Positions 49,020 through 60,800 of a DNA stretch of 64,000 nucleotides are shown here, piece after piece. This stretch comes from Chaunax sp. Z400 (Eukaryota; Chordata; Actinopteri; Lophiiformes; Chaunacidae). Each line of letters begins with the position of its first letter. The stretch's first letter is position 1. The translations under genes were made by a program, and so were the position numbers. The stretch is taken from contig CM075184.1 of NCBI GenBank assembly GCA_037577475.1, forward strand, positions 3,013,594 through 3,077,593, in the 5' to 3' direction. Under the pieces are notes generated by a model. The model was not told the DNA's origin and did not search any database. It saw only the letters and a program-made list of their open reading frames with translations.

Positions 49020-51219
49020 CACACACACACACTCCACCCCACGTGAACCCCTTTCAGACTGAACAATTAGGTGTCTCCTCGTCCCACATATTTCCCGCGC
49101 TTATGTGCCTATCTCCCCACGTGAACCACACCTTCCAGACTAAACATATAACACCTGTTCCACACTTCAAAGTAAACAATTAGGTGTTTGTTATGGGAAC
49201 CTGTCTATTTCCCGCGCTTATGTGGCCACACCCCCACGTGAACCACACTTTCCGATACAAAATGTATCATATCTTCTCACAGACCCCTTATATATAGCTT
49301 TTTTTGTGTGCATTGCTCTCATTTTACTCTGAACACAATGAGTAGGCGCCCGATCAGACGATTTCTTGTCAGAGAGGCTCTTGAACTTTTGTTTCAACGT
49401 GATGAAGAGGGGATTGAAGTTGAACCAGAAATAGAGGAGGATGTCTCAGAAATAGAAGACAACATCGATCCCGATTTTGATCCAGACCATTGTGAGACCG
49501 ACCAGTCAATAGATGGCGAGGAAGAGGCCCCTGAGGAAGACACACCTGGGGAAGAGGCACCTGAGGAAGAGGCACCTGAGGTGACATTCCAGTCCAAGGA
49601 TGGCAATTTGCTCTGGTATTCATCCACCCAGGACAGAGGAGGCAGAGCAAGAGTGGAAAATATTGTTAGGATGACGCCAGGGCCAACACAATATGCAACA
49701 TCTCGTGTGGATGACATCAAGTCCAGCTTCCAACTCTTTTTACCAGAGTCCATTGTGAAAATTATACTGGAAATGACAAACCTGGAGGGGAGGCGTGTGT
49801 TTGGGGACACATGGAAAGCATTGGACCAGGTAGACCTCCAAGCCTACATGGGTCTGTTGATTTTAGCAGGAGTATATCGGTCCAACAATGAGGCTACAAA
49901 AAGTCTGTGGGATGCGGAGTCAGGGAGGCCTATATTCCGGTCAACTATGTCCCTGCAACAGTTTCATGTCCTCTCACGAGTTATCCGATTTGATGACAGA
50001 ACTACACGACCTTTCCGCTGGCGAGACGACAAACTGGCTGCCATCAGGAATGTTTGGGACAGGTGGGTGGAGCGCCTACCACTGATGTACAATCCAGGCC
50101 CTGAGGTGACAGTGGACGAGCGCCTGGTCGCTTTCAGAGGTCGCTGTCCGTTCAAACAGTACATCCCAAGCAAACCAGGCAAGTATGGGATCAAGATCTG
50201 GGCAACATGTGATGCCAGGAGCAGCTACGCCTGGAATATGCAGGTTTACACGGGGAAACCTGTTACTGGAAGGCCAGAAAAAAACCAGGGCATGCGTGTT
50301 GTGTTGGACATGACAGCCGGTCTCAAGGGGCATAATATCACATGTGATAACTTTTTCACATCACATGCACTTGGTCAGGAGCTGCTGAAAAGAAAGCTCA
50401 CCATGGTGGGGACAGTGAGGAAGAACAAGCCTCAACTTCCCCCTGCACTGGTGTCGACCAGAGGGAGAGAGGCACTCTCATCCAAATTTGCTTTCACTGA
50501 CACACACAGTCTTGTGTCATATTTGCCCAAGAAGAATAAGAATGTCATCCTGATGAGCACGCTACACAAAGACGCCGCTGTCAGCACAGCAGAGCACAGG
50601 AAGCCCCAGATCATCCTGGACTACAATAGAAACAAAGGAGGCGTTGACTGCCTTGATAAGGTAATGTATATTTTCATCTGTCATGCATTTGATTTACTTG
50701 TATTCATGTAAAACATTGCATTTTGTGTAAGACAGATTCAATATTGTTTTCAATCTATTCATTATTGTTTCTTTCATTGCAGCTTACTGGTACATACACC
50801 TGCAAGCGAATGACAGCTCGTTGGCCTGTGGCGCTGTTCCACAACATCCTGGATGTATCTGCATGTAATGCATATGTGGTGTGGACGGCGATCGACCCAG
50901 CCTGGAATCAGGGGAAATGTTTCAAGAGGAGACTCTTCCTGGCAGAGCTTGGGAAAGCTTTAGTGACTCCTCTAATTCAACGGCGCCAGCACCTTCCCCG
51001 CGCACCAGCCTCTGCCAGTCTGGTGAGGAGTCTGCAAGCCCCAGCCGCTGCCCTGGCCGCTCTCCCCCCAAAACAGGGGCAGAAACGGAAGAGATGCAAG
51101 CTCTGTGCCCCTAAAGACAATAAAACAAGTCTTACATGTTTCAAATGTGATGCCTACGTTTGCAAGGCACACTCCGATCTGATTGCAAAATGCCACTCCT
51201 GTGTGTGAAGACACACGCG

Positions 51220-51269
<50 letters not shown>

Positions 51270-52288
51270 TGATGTGTTCATGTTGATGTTCTGATGTTCT
51301 GTGAATTTGGTCTCTGTTCTGATTTTTGTTTCTTTTTTTTACAATAAATGTTAATTTTGGAATACAATTTACAATTTCTGTGTCTATTCTTTGTATATTC
51401 ACTGCAGTTATTCGTGTAAACCAGTAGTCTGAGACATTGTTTACAGCTTAAAAGGGAGTTAAATAAAATTTGGTGATGATCAATGGTTTTTGTGTTAATG
51501 TAAGAGCAGTTAAAACAGGCCGGTCAAATTTGACCGGGAGCACCAAAGTAAGGGGGGAGAAACGAACACGACACAAAGGTTAAAGAGATTTATCATCATT
51601 CATACAATTGTGTTATTCAAATTTTACAAGCAGCACTGCTGTATATTGTCAGCTTTTTGGTAAACTTTCAATTTTCACCATTATTCATATTTCATTAACT
51701 TTCCATAATCGTCATGCTTCATTAGTTTTTCATATTTTTCAGACTTCATTAGTCTGATTCAACTTCTTCAGGCAGCATTGCAGTGTAGCACAGCTCTTCA
51801 GCATGAAGCATTCACACCTGCAGTTTCTTCACAAATCGCTTCTCTAGTTACAGATAAGATTATTCATGTTTGTCTTTTGTGTCTTAATGTACAGGTTTTG
51901 ACATTTATCTGTAGAAATTAATATTAAAATATTAAATACTAACTAATTAATACTAATACTAATACTATTCACTAACGGAGCTACGCTGCTCTAACGGTAC
52001 CGTTTACGCAGGAGTACGAATATCAAATCAACAACACACAACTTTAATGATGTAAGACAGTGTTTTTCTCCAGAGACTCATTTGTTTAGCAGCTACAATC
52101 TGTTTTCTGCTCACTATCTGCTAACACAGTGTTGCTGTCACAATGGAAACCAATAACTACATTTGATTCCAATTCAAAATTTCTGTACTTTTCATTTTAA
52201 TTAGGCTTTTTCTCACTTCTCTAAATGATCAAAATGCATAAATACAGCTGAAATAAAAGAATATTAAAATAAAACGTACTGTCGCCAT
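47036..52288 (-). CDS. Ser/Pro-rich repeat protein, copy 2 (329 aa, unrecognised)
   Basis: Same structure as the copy at 39055-41505: exon 52288-52280 (Met-Ala-Thr, donor GTACGT) and exon 48016-47036 in frame to TAA. It has two rather than three 38-residue PTPGRGL units, plus small in-frame expansions of Ser runs. The three W-containing modules are kept (LIPNPKEPSSPRLILRRVP, LIPNPEEPSSPRLILRSVP and VPKWVRN). All length differences from copy 1 are multiples of three and no stop has arisen, which suggests constraint or very recent duplication. The intron has been enlarged by a piggyBac element in opposite orientation. Confidence 0.55.
48142..48505. repeat. 82-bp GCTAGC/GCATGC tandem repeat (copy 2)
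   Basis: Counterpart of 40262-40625, with the same period and a few base changes and short deletions. Confidence 0.85.
48967..49038. repeat. CA microsatellite in piggyBac left end
   Basis: Mostly (CA)n with short interruptions. Confidence 0.9.
49289..49296 (+). promoter_or_regulatory. TATA box of the transposase gene
   Basis: TATATATA 42-49 bp upstream of the chosen ATG at 49338. The 5' UTR would be very short, and an in-frame ATG at 49308 would lie close to the expected cap site. Confidence 0.45.
49338..51208 (+). CDS. piggyBac transposase, intact with one intron
   Basis: Exon 49338-50660, intron 50661-50782 (GTAATG...TTGCAG), exon 50783-51208. The join is in frame and gives 582 aa from Met 49338; an in-frame ATG at 49308 would add ten residues. 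The N-terminus is highly acidic, with repeated EEAPEE. The catalytic core shows VTVDERLVAFRGRCPFKQYI, ITCDNFF and NKGGVDCLD. With numbering from the upstream ATG, acidic residues fall at D270, D347, D447 and D450, matching the DDD(D) layout of piggyBac transposases. After the intron come RMTARWP and LDVSACNAYVVW, conserved in the family. The C-terminus is a zinc-binding cysteine-rich domain CX2C-X10-CX2C-X4-CX2H-X6-CX2C, which binds terminal repeats in related elements. No stop or frameshift, so the element may be active or only recently silenced. Confidence 0.95.
51218..51267. repeat. CA microsatellite in piggyBac right end
   Basis: (CA)n immediately after the transposase stop codon. Confidence 0.95.
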
Positions 52289-52520
52289 GCTCCAACAAGC
52301 GTTTGTCCTCGTTAGCTGATCCTCTGCTGCTAATCCAAACGATCGGTTTCTTCCTGAAGAAATATGGTCTGGAAAACTCTGGTCGATGAAAGTTTCTCAA
52401 AAAGTCGTGGATGAAGGTTGTTTCTCAGTAAAAGGCCCGAATGAAAGCGTTTGTCTCAGTGAAGCACTTGGATAGAGGTTATCTACGCCAGGTGCAACTG
52501 AAAACTTGGAACTCGTCCTG

Positions 52521-52527
52521 TTTTATA
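52521..52527 (-). promoter_or_regulatory. TATA box of Ser/Pro-rich gene copy 2
   Basis: Same GGTATAAAACAGG as in copy 1, about 235 bp upstream of the ATG at 52288. Confidence 0.4.
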
Positions 52528-53867
52528 CCTTTAATTTGAAATGATGCATGTGGAGACGTAGTGTAGCAGCCAGAGAATCGTCCACTCCAGGCTTCCGTAC
52601 AGTCAATTAGATGATAAAATAACATTATACAAGTATATATTTATGCTTTTACGCATATTTAATTAAATATTTTGACGTCGCAATGGGAATATGTCTATTT
52701 CTATTTCAATTAAGAAAGTTTGACAAACAAAATTAAACCGATGTTTTTAGGGTAACGAGGACAGATTTTATGTCATACAAAGAACAGCAAAAGACAAGTT
52801 ACGATTAAACACGTGGATTTGACAGCAGCTGGCATGAAGCTGCGCAGCTTGTGATCATATATTGGTTTCTGGGTGCAGTAACATTAAAACGCCACCAGAT
52901 GGTGATGTTTACTGATCTCTGCCTCTTTCCTCCAAAGTGAACCAGACAACACTGAGGAGTTTGTGAAGCCAGTGAGGATCAGTCATTGGCTGATCAATCA
53001 GTAGCTAATGATTGATGAAGATATATTTATGTTACGGCTTTACTTGCTGAGGCACATGTCTATTTACTCATTATTAAGTACATGTGTGGTAATGGTTGTT
53101 GGTTTTTATACAAATATTGTAATTACCACATAAATTAGCAGCATTAATTAATGGTGTTAATTTAGGTGTAGTTAATAACTTAATAATTAGTCATTCGTAC
53201 GTCTGTTAATCAGATAGACTCTTCATTTGCTGATGCAGTAAACATTAATGCATGTCTTAGTTCCTCAGTTAGTTCCTCCTCTGTGCATTAGTTAAGCATT
53301 GATACATGCATATTAGTGCACATGTAGTGTAAACCTAATGTACAATGAGGCTTAAATAATCTTGCTTCCAATTGCATGTATACTGAGAGTAAACAATTCC
53401 ACCATCTCTTCAGTTCAGTGATACTGTCATGAATTTCTGGCAGCAGACTGACTGATTTGCAGAGTGTGAATTTAACCCACTGGTCCAGGCCAGTGTCGGT
53501 GTTTCCCCATTGGCCGATGGACAGTCCAGGTTTTTGAAAAGACACTTTTGAATATCAGTTTATGTGAAGGATCTTAACTTAAAGGCTCAAATTTGTGCTG
53601 AGTAGGGCGGAGTATGAGAGAACACGAGCTATAGATATAATAACAATTATTAAAATACCTTCTCTTTCAAATCAGACATCCTCAGATATGAAAGTATTGT
53701 TCTTGCTACTTAACATGCAGGAATTCACCACCACTGACCCCTTTAACAAACTGGACACATTTTTGCAGACTGATCATACATGTTATACATACATACGTAG
53801 TTTTGAGTGAGTCTTTATTTCTTCTCAGAGAACTGAAGTTACACAAAACTAAAGCAGGTGGTGAGGT
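52528..53867. other. No gene recognised (duplication copy 2)
   Basis: Counterpart of 41745-43084, nearly identical. Confidence 0.45.
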
Positions 53868-54041
53868 GCTTTGTACCTTATGGCCTACTATTATGCCCCA
53901 CACCTTACATACCCCAAGTGTGTGGCCACTCTTCTGTCAGCCATACAAACAGAGGTCGTCTTGGATGCCTTCCATGAGGGAGACGTCACATCATCTTATA
54001 AGAAAGCCATGGCCGATTGGAGATCTTTGGTCGGTCAGTAA
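53868..54041 (+). pseudogene. Coding-exon fragment, unrecognised (copy 2)
   Basis: Counterpart of 43085-43258, open to the same TAA. Two codon changes are visible: Ile to Val in TEVILD and Ala to Gly in HEADV. Both replace residues rather than being silent, which fits relaxed constraint. Confidence 0.45.
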
Positions 54042-54939
54042 AGTCAGTGATCGGGTGGGTTAGAGGATAAATCTTCTCTCTCTCTCTCTTTCTGCTGCTG
54101 TTTCTTACTCTGTCTTTCAGAGACTCTGTTCTGGGAAACCATAAACTCATTGACTCTTACTCTTGGTTGGCTTTTTGCTAAGTTTGCCCAAAACTCTTAC
54201 GATGTTGAAATGAGCACTTTGTAGGTATGAAGGATACATTGGTCAGGTTTTTGTTACCCACAGTTTTAAATTGCATTGCCACAGAAAACCCTCAGTGTTA
54301 CACATATTTGGAATGTTCCCCAATTTATTACACTTATTTTATTACAGTTCCATATAGACTGAGCTAAAATGTTTGGGGGGAAAAGCCAGTCCCAAATTGA
54401 ACTACTTCTATGAACATGTTGTACATAGTTAGACCTCTGTCCATGGGTCTCTTGTGTAGTGAGACAGGATGGTTGGAGGGAGTGTTAAGTGGTGCTCCAG
54501 TCAAACGCTGCTGTGAATTCTCCTTGTAATACCCTGGTTTGTCACCACTGTATATGTCAACTCCTGCTTTGTCCAGAGTTACAGTTGGAGGTATTGCAAA
54601 TGTTTGTGAGAATTTGTAGAGAAAATAAAAGCATTTGTTGGTTTAATGCCTGACTTGCCTTAGTTTTTCAGACTCATTTGCAGTAGCTGATGTCTTAAAT
54701 CTAGAATAGCATCAGTATTGTAGAGCTAACAATAAGTTAATACCCTTAAACTGAAATGAACATGATGACAGGGCCCCAGAATTGTGTCTTATTGTTACAC
54801 AAAAAGCAGCTAATTTCAATTTCATGCTTGAATATCACGTTCTAATCTTATTTCAAGCAGGTGATGGTCTTAAATCTAGAATGATGAGACTATATTGAAC
54901 TTAAAATAAGTTAAATACACTTGAAATAAAGATATTGAT
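54042..54939. other. No gene recognised (duplication copy 2)
   Basis: Counterpart of 43259-44156, with few base changes. Confidence 0.4.
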
Positions 54940-55128
54940 ATATAATATATAATATATTGTATTATATTAAATTATATTATAATATATTATATTAAATTAT
55001 ATTATAATATATTATATTATATTATATTCGTTAAATTATATTATAATATATTGTATTATATTTTATTAAATTATATATTATTATGTTATAATATATTACA
55101 TTATATTATAATATATTATATTATATCA
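54940..55128. repeat. TATAT/ATTAT-rich tract (copy 2)
   Basis: Counterpart of 44157-44345, apparently unchanged in length. That is notable for low-complexity DNA and argues for a young duplication. Confidence 0.9.
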
Positions 55129-55261
55129 TATTGTATATCTTAAAGACAACTGAAGGGCATCCATGTAAAAGCCAACATGATGTGGACCAAAAATATTGCT
55201 GTGTGTCCTTCCCGATTATCTCCTTCTGTTTACTCAGTGAAGTGCAGTGATGTCAGTGACA

Positions 55262-55654
55262 TCATACTTCATTGGAATGTACTTGATAATTGAAGGTTAA
55301 ATAGTAGTATGGTGTATAATCCACAAGATTTTCAGCACCCACAAAAATATTGGCTTGAGCTAAGTTGGGAACTTCTATCTCATGAGCTAAATAATGATCA
55401 TTCCACTCAACTGTAGAGAGAGGCTGGTATTCAAAACAACACACTGATGCATTTACAAGATAAATATTTTTCACAAGTCCAAACTCAGGAGTATGATTGT
55501 TGACATTAGAAATAACACATGTAAACTGATTTCCATGTCGCTTAATCTACGGTGCAGAAACTATATGTTCAACTTGCTCATTTCCAAAGAAGTCGTTAAT
55601 GTTTCCTTCTACATAGTGAAGATGTTTCACCTCAGAGACTGGGCCCATTTCAAC
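55262..55654 (-). pseudogene. Degraded coding exon with in-frame amber stop (copy 2)
   Basis: Counterpart of 44479-44871. The same TAG (55547-55549) is present, so the gene was already broken before the duplication. Confidence 0.5.
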
Positions 55655-56168
55655 CTGAAAGAATTGGATGTTTCTCATGCACATTGTGGCTACATTCATA
55701 CAGCTGGTTGTGCTTAACAAGAGATTTACAAATGTTGTTAAAGCTACTTTTCAAAGCCCACTGCTTGAAAAAGCAATGCTTTGACTCAAAGACTCAAAAA
55801 CACATATGCCTCACAGTCGGACCAAGTGCCTTAATCTGAGAAGGAAGATGCAGAAGGTAATGCTGCTGAGGTACATTTGTATCTGGGAACAGTTGTTTGA
55901 AATGTTTTGTTGTGGCAGAAAGTCAAAGACAGATGAGGAGACTTTAGTTTGCAGTCGACGGGATCATTTACTGTCAGTTCAACATCATCTTCCAAACATG
56001 ACACATGACATGATCAACACAATAGTGACTCTGCTGCAGTTTCATACCCATCAATACACATGTCAACACACACGTCACGTTCTTTTTGGTCTGCAATACA
56101 CACTCATGGTTTACATATCACTCTGGCTCCATGACTGGTCTGCATATCTTCCACAGAAGGTTACAACA

Positions 56169-57883
56169 ACATATCTTATAATGTGTTCATTTGTTTTGTT
56201 AGAACAAGATGTTATTGAAGGATTGAGAGTTCAAACAAGAACGTGTTGAACCATTGTGTCAATACAAGTAAAACTCCCTACATTATCTGAGCTACCAGTG
56301 GAAAGAAAAGCACATCGTCATTTTCACTCATATGTCCCAGAGGAAATTTATTATAAAAAAGTAATTTTTTGGTTTGTTTGAGAACAGTATAAAGTCTAAA
56401 ATGTCTCTGATGAATTTATCATAGGCATGACTTTTCTTTGACTATGTATATTTTGTTTATTCCAACCAAACGTAAGAATATTTCACGGCTGCAGCACAAA
56501 AGGAAGAAGATGGCTGTTAAATTATAACCCAATGCAAAGAACCAGTTTAATTCTAGGAAGAAGAGTAAAGAAAGATGCCAAGTATATCATGGATCAAGGA
56601 AATAAAAATGGCCAGAAACAGGACTTCCTGCTCAAGGCTTTTTCCTTCAAAATAAAATTACATCTGCCAATTTACTTAATAATAAAATTAGAGTAGAGAT
56701 GAGAGAATATGGATTACATCCTAATCCAAGTTCCCAAATTATGGGTAGCATCAAACTGGCTGTCCTCAGGGTTCTCACAATCATAAAGAAAGTGAATGAA
56801 AAATTCATGGATTCACTCTTCACTTAACCTGGATGTTCTAAAGAAATTCACTGGTTCCCTCCCTCACATACCCCACTCTTTCACCAAGTTTCATGAAAGT
56901 TTTCAACCAGTTTAATGCATGATTCATAAATATGTTGAAAACAGCCATACCTCACAATGTTAAAGGAAGTGAAAAAAATTCACTACAAAAATCATTTCCA
57001 AGGAAACTTGGTGAGATGTCTTCCATCTCACATTATGCTGAATTTTATGTTTGTTTCTATGGCTACATACACATTTGACAACCCTTCATTCAAGATGGAT
57101 AACGTAAATTTCTTGTTTGTGTACACACTCTTGGCCAGCATAATAGCTTACCTGGTTCCTAAATTGTCCGTTACGATCCTTATCCATCGCTCTGCCTTAT
57201 CTCTCCTTCTCACTTCTCTTTGTTAAATTTGATAGATAGATAGATAGATGGATAGATTCACATATTATGACACTTACACTGCATATTACATGCACAGGTG
57301 CTACATGTGCAGGCTCTGCATTATACTGACTTTATCCATTCTTTAATTGCAATACAGTATAATACATGTACTGTATATGATTTGATACAGTTACTTATTT
57401 ACATAAATACTATAATATATAATTATATTTTCTAATCTTAAGGAGCAATCACACAAGCTTCAAAATACAGTAGGCCTACAACAAAAACACTATGATCTAG
57501 GCCTGATCGACAACAGAATATATTATACAAACAAATATGATTTGTTGTGTTTGTCTATGCAAAAAAAAAAGAAACAATCGAGAAATAAAGCAAATGTATT
57601 AAAATGCACTAAAACTCAAACAGGTAGTATTAGAGCCTTTTTGGCAGTCCCGGGCTTCTAAATGATCTATTTGTCTTATTGTAGTTTCATCGTTAAATAT
57701 TCTGTTCCTATGTACAGATAGTGTTTTTTTTCACTTATTAATATTTGGAAGTGATGGTATGTTTAAAAAAAATTGTTAATTTGTTTCTCGCGAATTTTAC
57801 TTTGAAAATTAAATAGCGGAAGTTGTACGTTGATTCTGGTCCGTGCTGCACCAGGAACTTTAGCGTCGTTCCTTCACAGCAAG
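56169..57883. other. Intergenic region upstream of zdhhc13
   Basis: AT-rich with no gene recognised. A GATA-type repeat unit lies at 57228-57375. The last 100 bp before the zdhhc13 ATG are more GC-rich and contain GCGGAAGT, an ETS-like site often seen in TATA-less housekeeping promoters. Confidence 0.4.
57228..57375 (-). repeat. Dispersed repeat with (GATA)n end, copy a
   Basis: A GATAGATAGATAGATGG run is followed by ACAGGTGCTACATGTG, a 'tactgact' stretch and TTGCAATACA. The same order occurs at 59565-59790. Read on the minus strand, the (TATC)n would be a 3' tail. Confidence 0.5.
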
Positions 57884-60800
57884 ATGGACTGGAGTGAGAA
57901 CGATCATGTGAGTCTGTCTGTGTTTATTAGCTTCTTCTGTTTCCTGGGTGGTGAGGTTTCATGCGGTGGAGGCTGGTGTACTTTGTCTTTATAATGTTTT
58001 AGCAAGTCGTTTTAATTTATGAGCTAAATTTTTAATTTCAGCATGTCGGTAAATTTGTTGAATAACAGGTCCTCAGTGATCGACGTAGGCAAGTAGACGA
58101 GTCAACTGTTGGTGAGTGAAGCTAGCTTTAGTGGGCGTAGCTAGCCTGCTGCGAGTTACCTCATTAAACAAGACGTCAATAGCTAACCTAAGTAATGTTT
58201 CTTCAACCTCAGCAGACAGGTTTACGTGATTTTATTCCTATAAAGGTATTGATGTTACTTTATTCAAAGTCTGATTGATTAGTCTGATTAACATGATGAT
58301 ACATTGGCAGTCAAGGCGTGTTTTACCTTTTCATTGCGTAGTTACCTTCCTAATATTAGCATACTAAAACGAAACTGGAATCCTCTTCCGCAGCCTAAAC
58401 CCGGGCTTTCTCTTCTACTGAGCTGCGTGTGTTTCATCCAAATCCACGTGTTTACAAGGAGCCAGACAGCGGTTAGCCTTTACCATGTGTTTAGTTAAGC
58501 AACAGCCTGTCATAATGTGAGGATGACAACCAGCATCAACAACCAGAGTGACAGAAATTAGCATTCAGCCGAGGATCCATCCCAGAGGATGGGGGGCAGC
58601 AGCCAGGTGGTGGTAGTTTCACCCCACTATACAAAATTAACCTGTAAAATCCACATCCATGACAGCTAAAATTCCATTTCAATTTGTAGACCCACCAAAC
58701 AAACCTATTCTAAGCCTCCTTCAACTATTATGTAATTCTGTTTACATCTCCAAAATAATGTGAAATGTTTAGGCTCATTAGGAGTGGGTAAACAATTTAA
58801 TGTTCTTAGATGACAACTAAAGGTTATTTTCAATATCAATTAATCTGCCGATTTGGTATATCAACCAATAAGATGAGAGGAAAAGTAAAAAATGCCCACT
58901 GATATCAGTATTCAGTTCATTTTAATTTACAATATAAAACAGAATATATGGAGACACTGAACAGGCTAATGAAAATTGTGGCCAATTTGTTTTAGTTCAA
59001 CAATTGTTTCAGCACTAAATTTCATTTCACAATATTGATGTATATTATGAACAAAACTAAAATTTCCATTATTATATAACTGTGTATAGGAAAAAACAGG
59101 AAATTTCATCAGATAGTCGTACAGACAAATGCCATTTGTTATTCGTGTACAGCTGCAGAATTCATCATTATTTTCATCATTTGAGGTACTTTAATAGCTT
59201 ATCTATGCTCTTTTAACAAAACAACCCCCCCTGAAGTCAAACAGGCTTAAAAGATAAACACACTTTTCTTGTAAATCATGGAAAATGAGAATCTTGCTAG
59301 TTTTCCTTTTGTATTGAACATCAAAGAAGTTCCACCATGATGTGTTTGAGTTTATTTGTCTTACAAGTGTGACTATTGCACATGGGCACATTGTGATGCT
59401 GATGCTGAAATGAGAGTCAGCCCTACTCTGAACCTGTTGTTCAGTGGTCCATGATCACATGGTCTTTAGCTGCCACTCACCTCCTCCACTCTATCTCTCC
59501 TTCATCTCTGTCATTTGGCAAATAATGCAATTGTTTGGTTGACATATACAAACACCACAAATCACTAGATAGATAGATGGACAGACAGACAGACAGACAA
59601 ATAGATAGATAGATAGATAGATAGATTTTTAATGAAGTTGTTGCTGAATCTCTTTACAGAAGAGTCCAATATTACATACGCACTATATACACAGGTGCTA
59701 CATGTGTACATAGGTAGGTTCTCTGTTCTACTGACTCAGTCCAGTTCCTTGATTGCAATACAATACATTACACAATAAATATATCATTTAATACACTTTC
59801 TTAATACCATAAATATTCTTTATTTTTGGGATATTTGGGGTCTGACATACACATTTCAAAATACTCTATCCAGGCCTCCTCAACCCCACAATATAATTCA
59901 TGGACAAAATATGATAATATGATGTTTGTCTCCATCAACAAAAACAATGCACTACTTGCTAACGTGTACCACACAGCCCACAGAGAGCAGGGACAAGGGG
60001 ACATAAGACAGAGGAGGTGTGCTGGGGATTAGGAAACCATGATGGACCACTGAACAACTGGTCTGAACCACAAGAACTACACAATGGACCAGAAAGGGCA
60101 GCAGCTATATTGACATTAACTGATGGTCTGTGTTAGCCACCACAGTCAGTGGACAGACCAACCCCTTCTAGAAGATGAACTCACCGTATATATTATTGCC
60201 TAAACCCTTCAAATTGTTTATTACTTGCCTCATTATCAAAATGCTGTGACAGCTGTTTTTGAAAGACTGAAAAGAGAACACAAGACCGAACCGCAGAAAG
60301 TCACGGTGTATTGGGTTATTTTCGTTGCACATGAAGAGGCAGACGGGACAAAGGGAGAGAGGGGAATGTCATGCAACAAAGGACATGCCAGTGAGGAGGT
60401 GTAGAGTACATACAGTACACCACAAGGCTGTATGCAAACTGGTGACAGCTGTGAACAGCCATGGCATGTATGTACTGTATCCATTCAGCTACCAACGTGC
60501 TCCGCCCTGATCGTTTAACATCTCCAATGAGAGGCCGTCTAGTTATTCTTTGGTTTTGTATGCCTTTATGGGATTGGGTTGATGTTGCTCAACGTCATCT
60601 TTCCACAAATAAATCCATCTTTCTTCTCTAATCACTAAAACCAGTTTTCATCCCAGGAGTCTGACGATGTCACCGACTCAAAGCTACTGTTCCTGTTAAG
60701 TTTCCCATACGAACCACAGTGGACCGAATCCTCATCTTTTCTTTGCGTATGTGTTGCAGGTTCACGGCCTCATGCATGACAGCTGTCACCACGGACATGC

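Larger units (their letters stand above)
48682..51579 (+). mobile_element. piggyBac-family transposon, apparently complete
   Basis: 2898 bp flanked by TTAA on both sides (48678-48681 and 51580-51583). Terminal inverted repeats are CCTTTCTGTCGTGTTCG and CCTTTGTGTCGTGTTCG, 17 bp with one mismatch. The matching position in the other duplication copy (40797-40800) has a single TTAA and uninterrupted flanks, proving the ends. Palindromes CGGTCAAANNTGACCG or close variants occur at 48699-48712, 48876-48891 and 51521-51536. A TATATATA (49289-49296) precedes the transposase and AATAAA (51343-51348) follows it. CA microsatellites lie inside both ends. Confidence 0.97.
46366..56168 (+). repeat. Segmental duplication, copy 2 (9.8 kb with insertion)
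   Basis: Direct repeat of 38385-45385. It is interrupted by the piggyBac element at 48682-51579 and lacks one 114-bp coding repeat unit of the Ser/Pro-rich exon. The two flanks carry the same 12-mer, ACATATCTTATA (46345-46356 and 56169-56180). Confidence 0.97.
57908..60759. other. zdhhc13 intron 1
   Basis: Carries a (GATA)n-linked repeat (59565-59790) and inverted-repeat arms near 59437 and 60047. No exon or nested gene seen. Confidence 0.5.

Noticed and set aside
48826..49032. Cys/Val repeat frame in the piggyBac left end
   Set aside because: Translation of a CA microsatellite.
49369..50333. Minus-strand frames inside the piggyBac transposase
   Set aside because: Shadows of the real plus-strand gene, without motifs.
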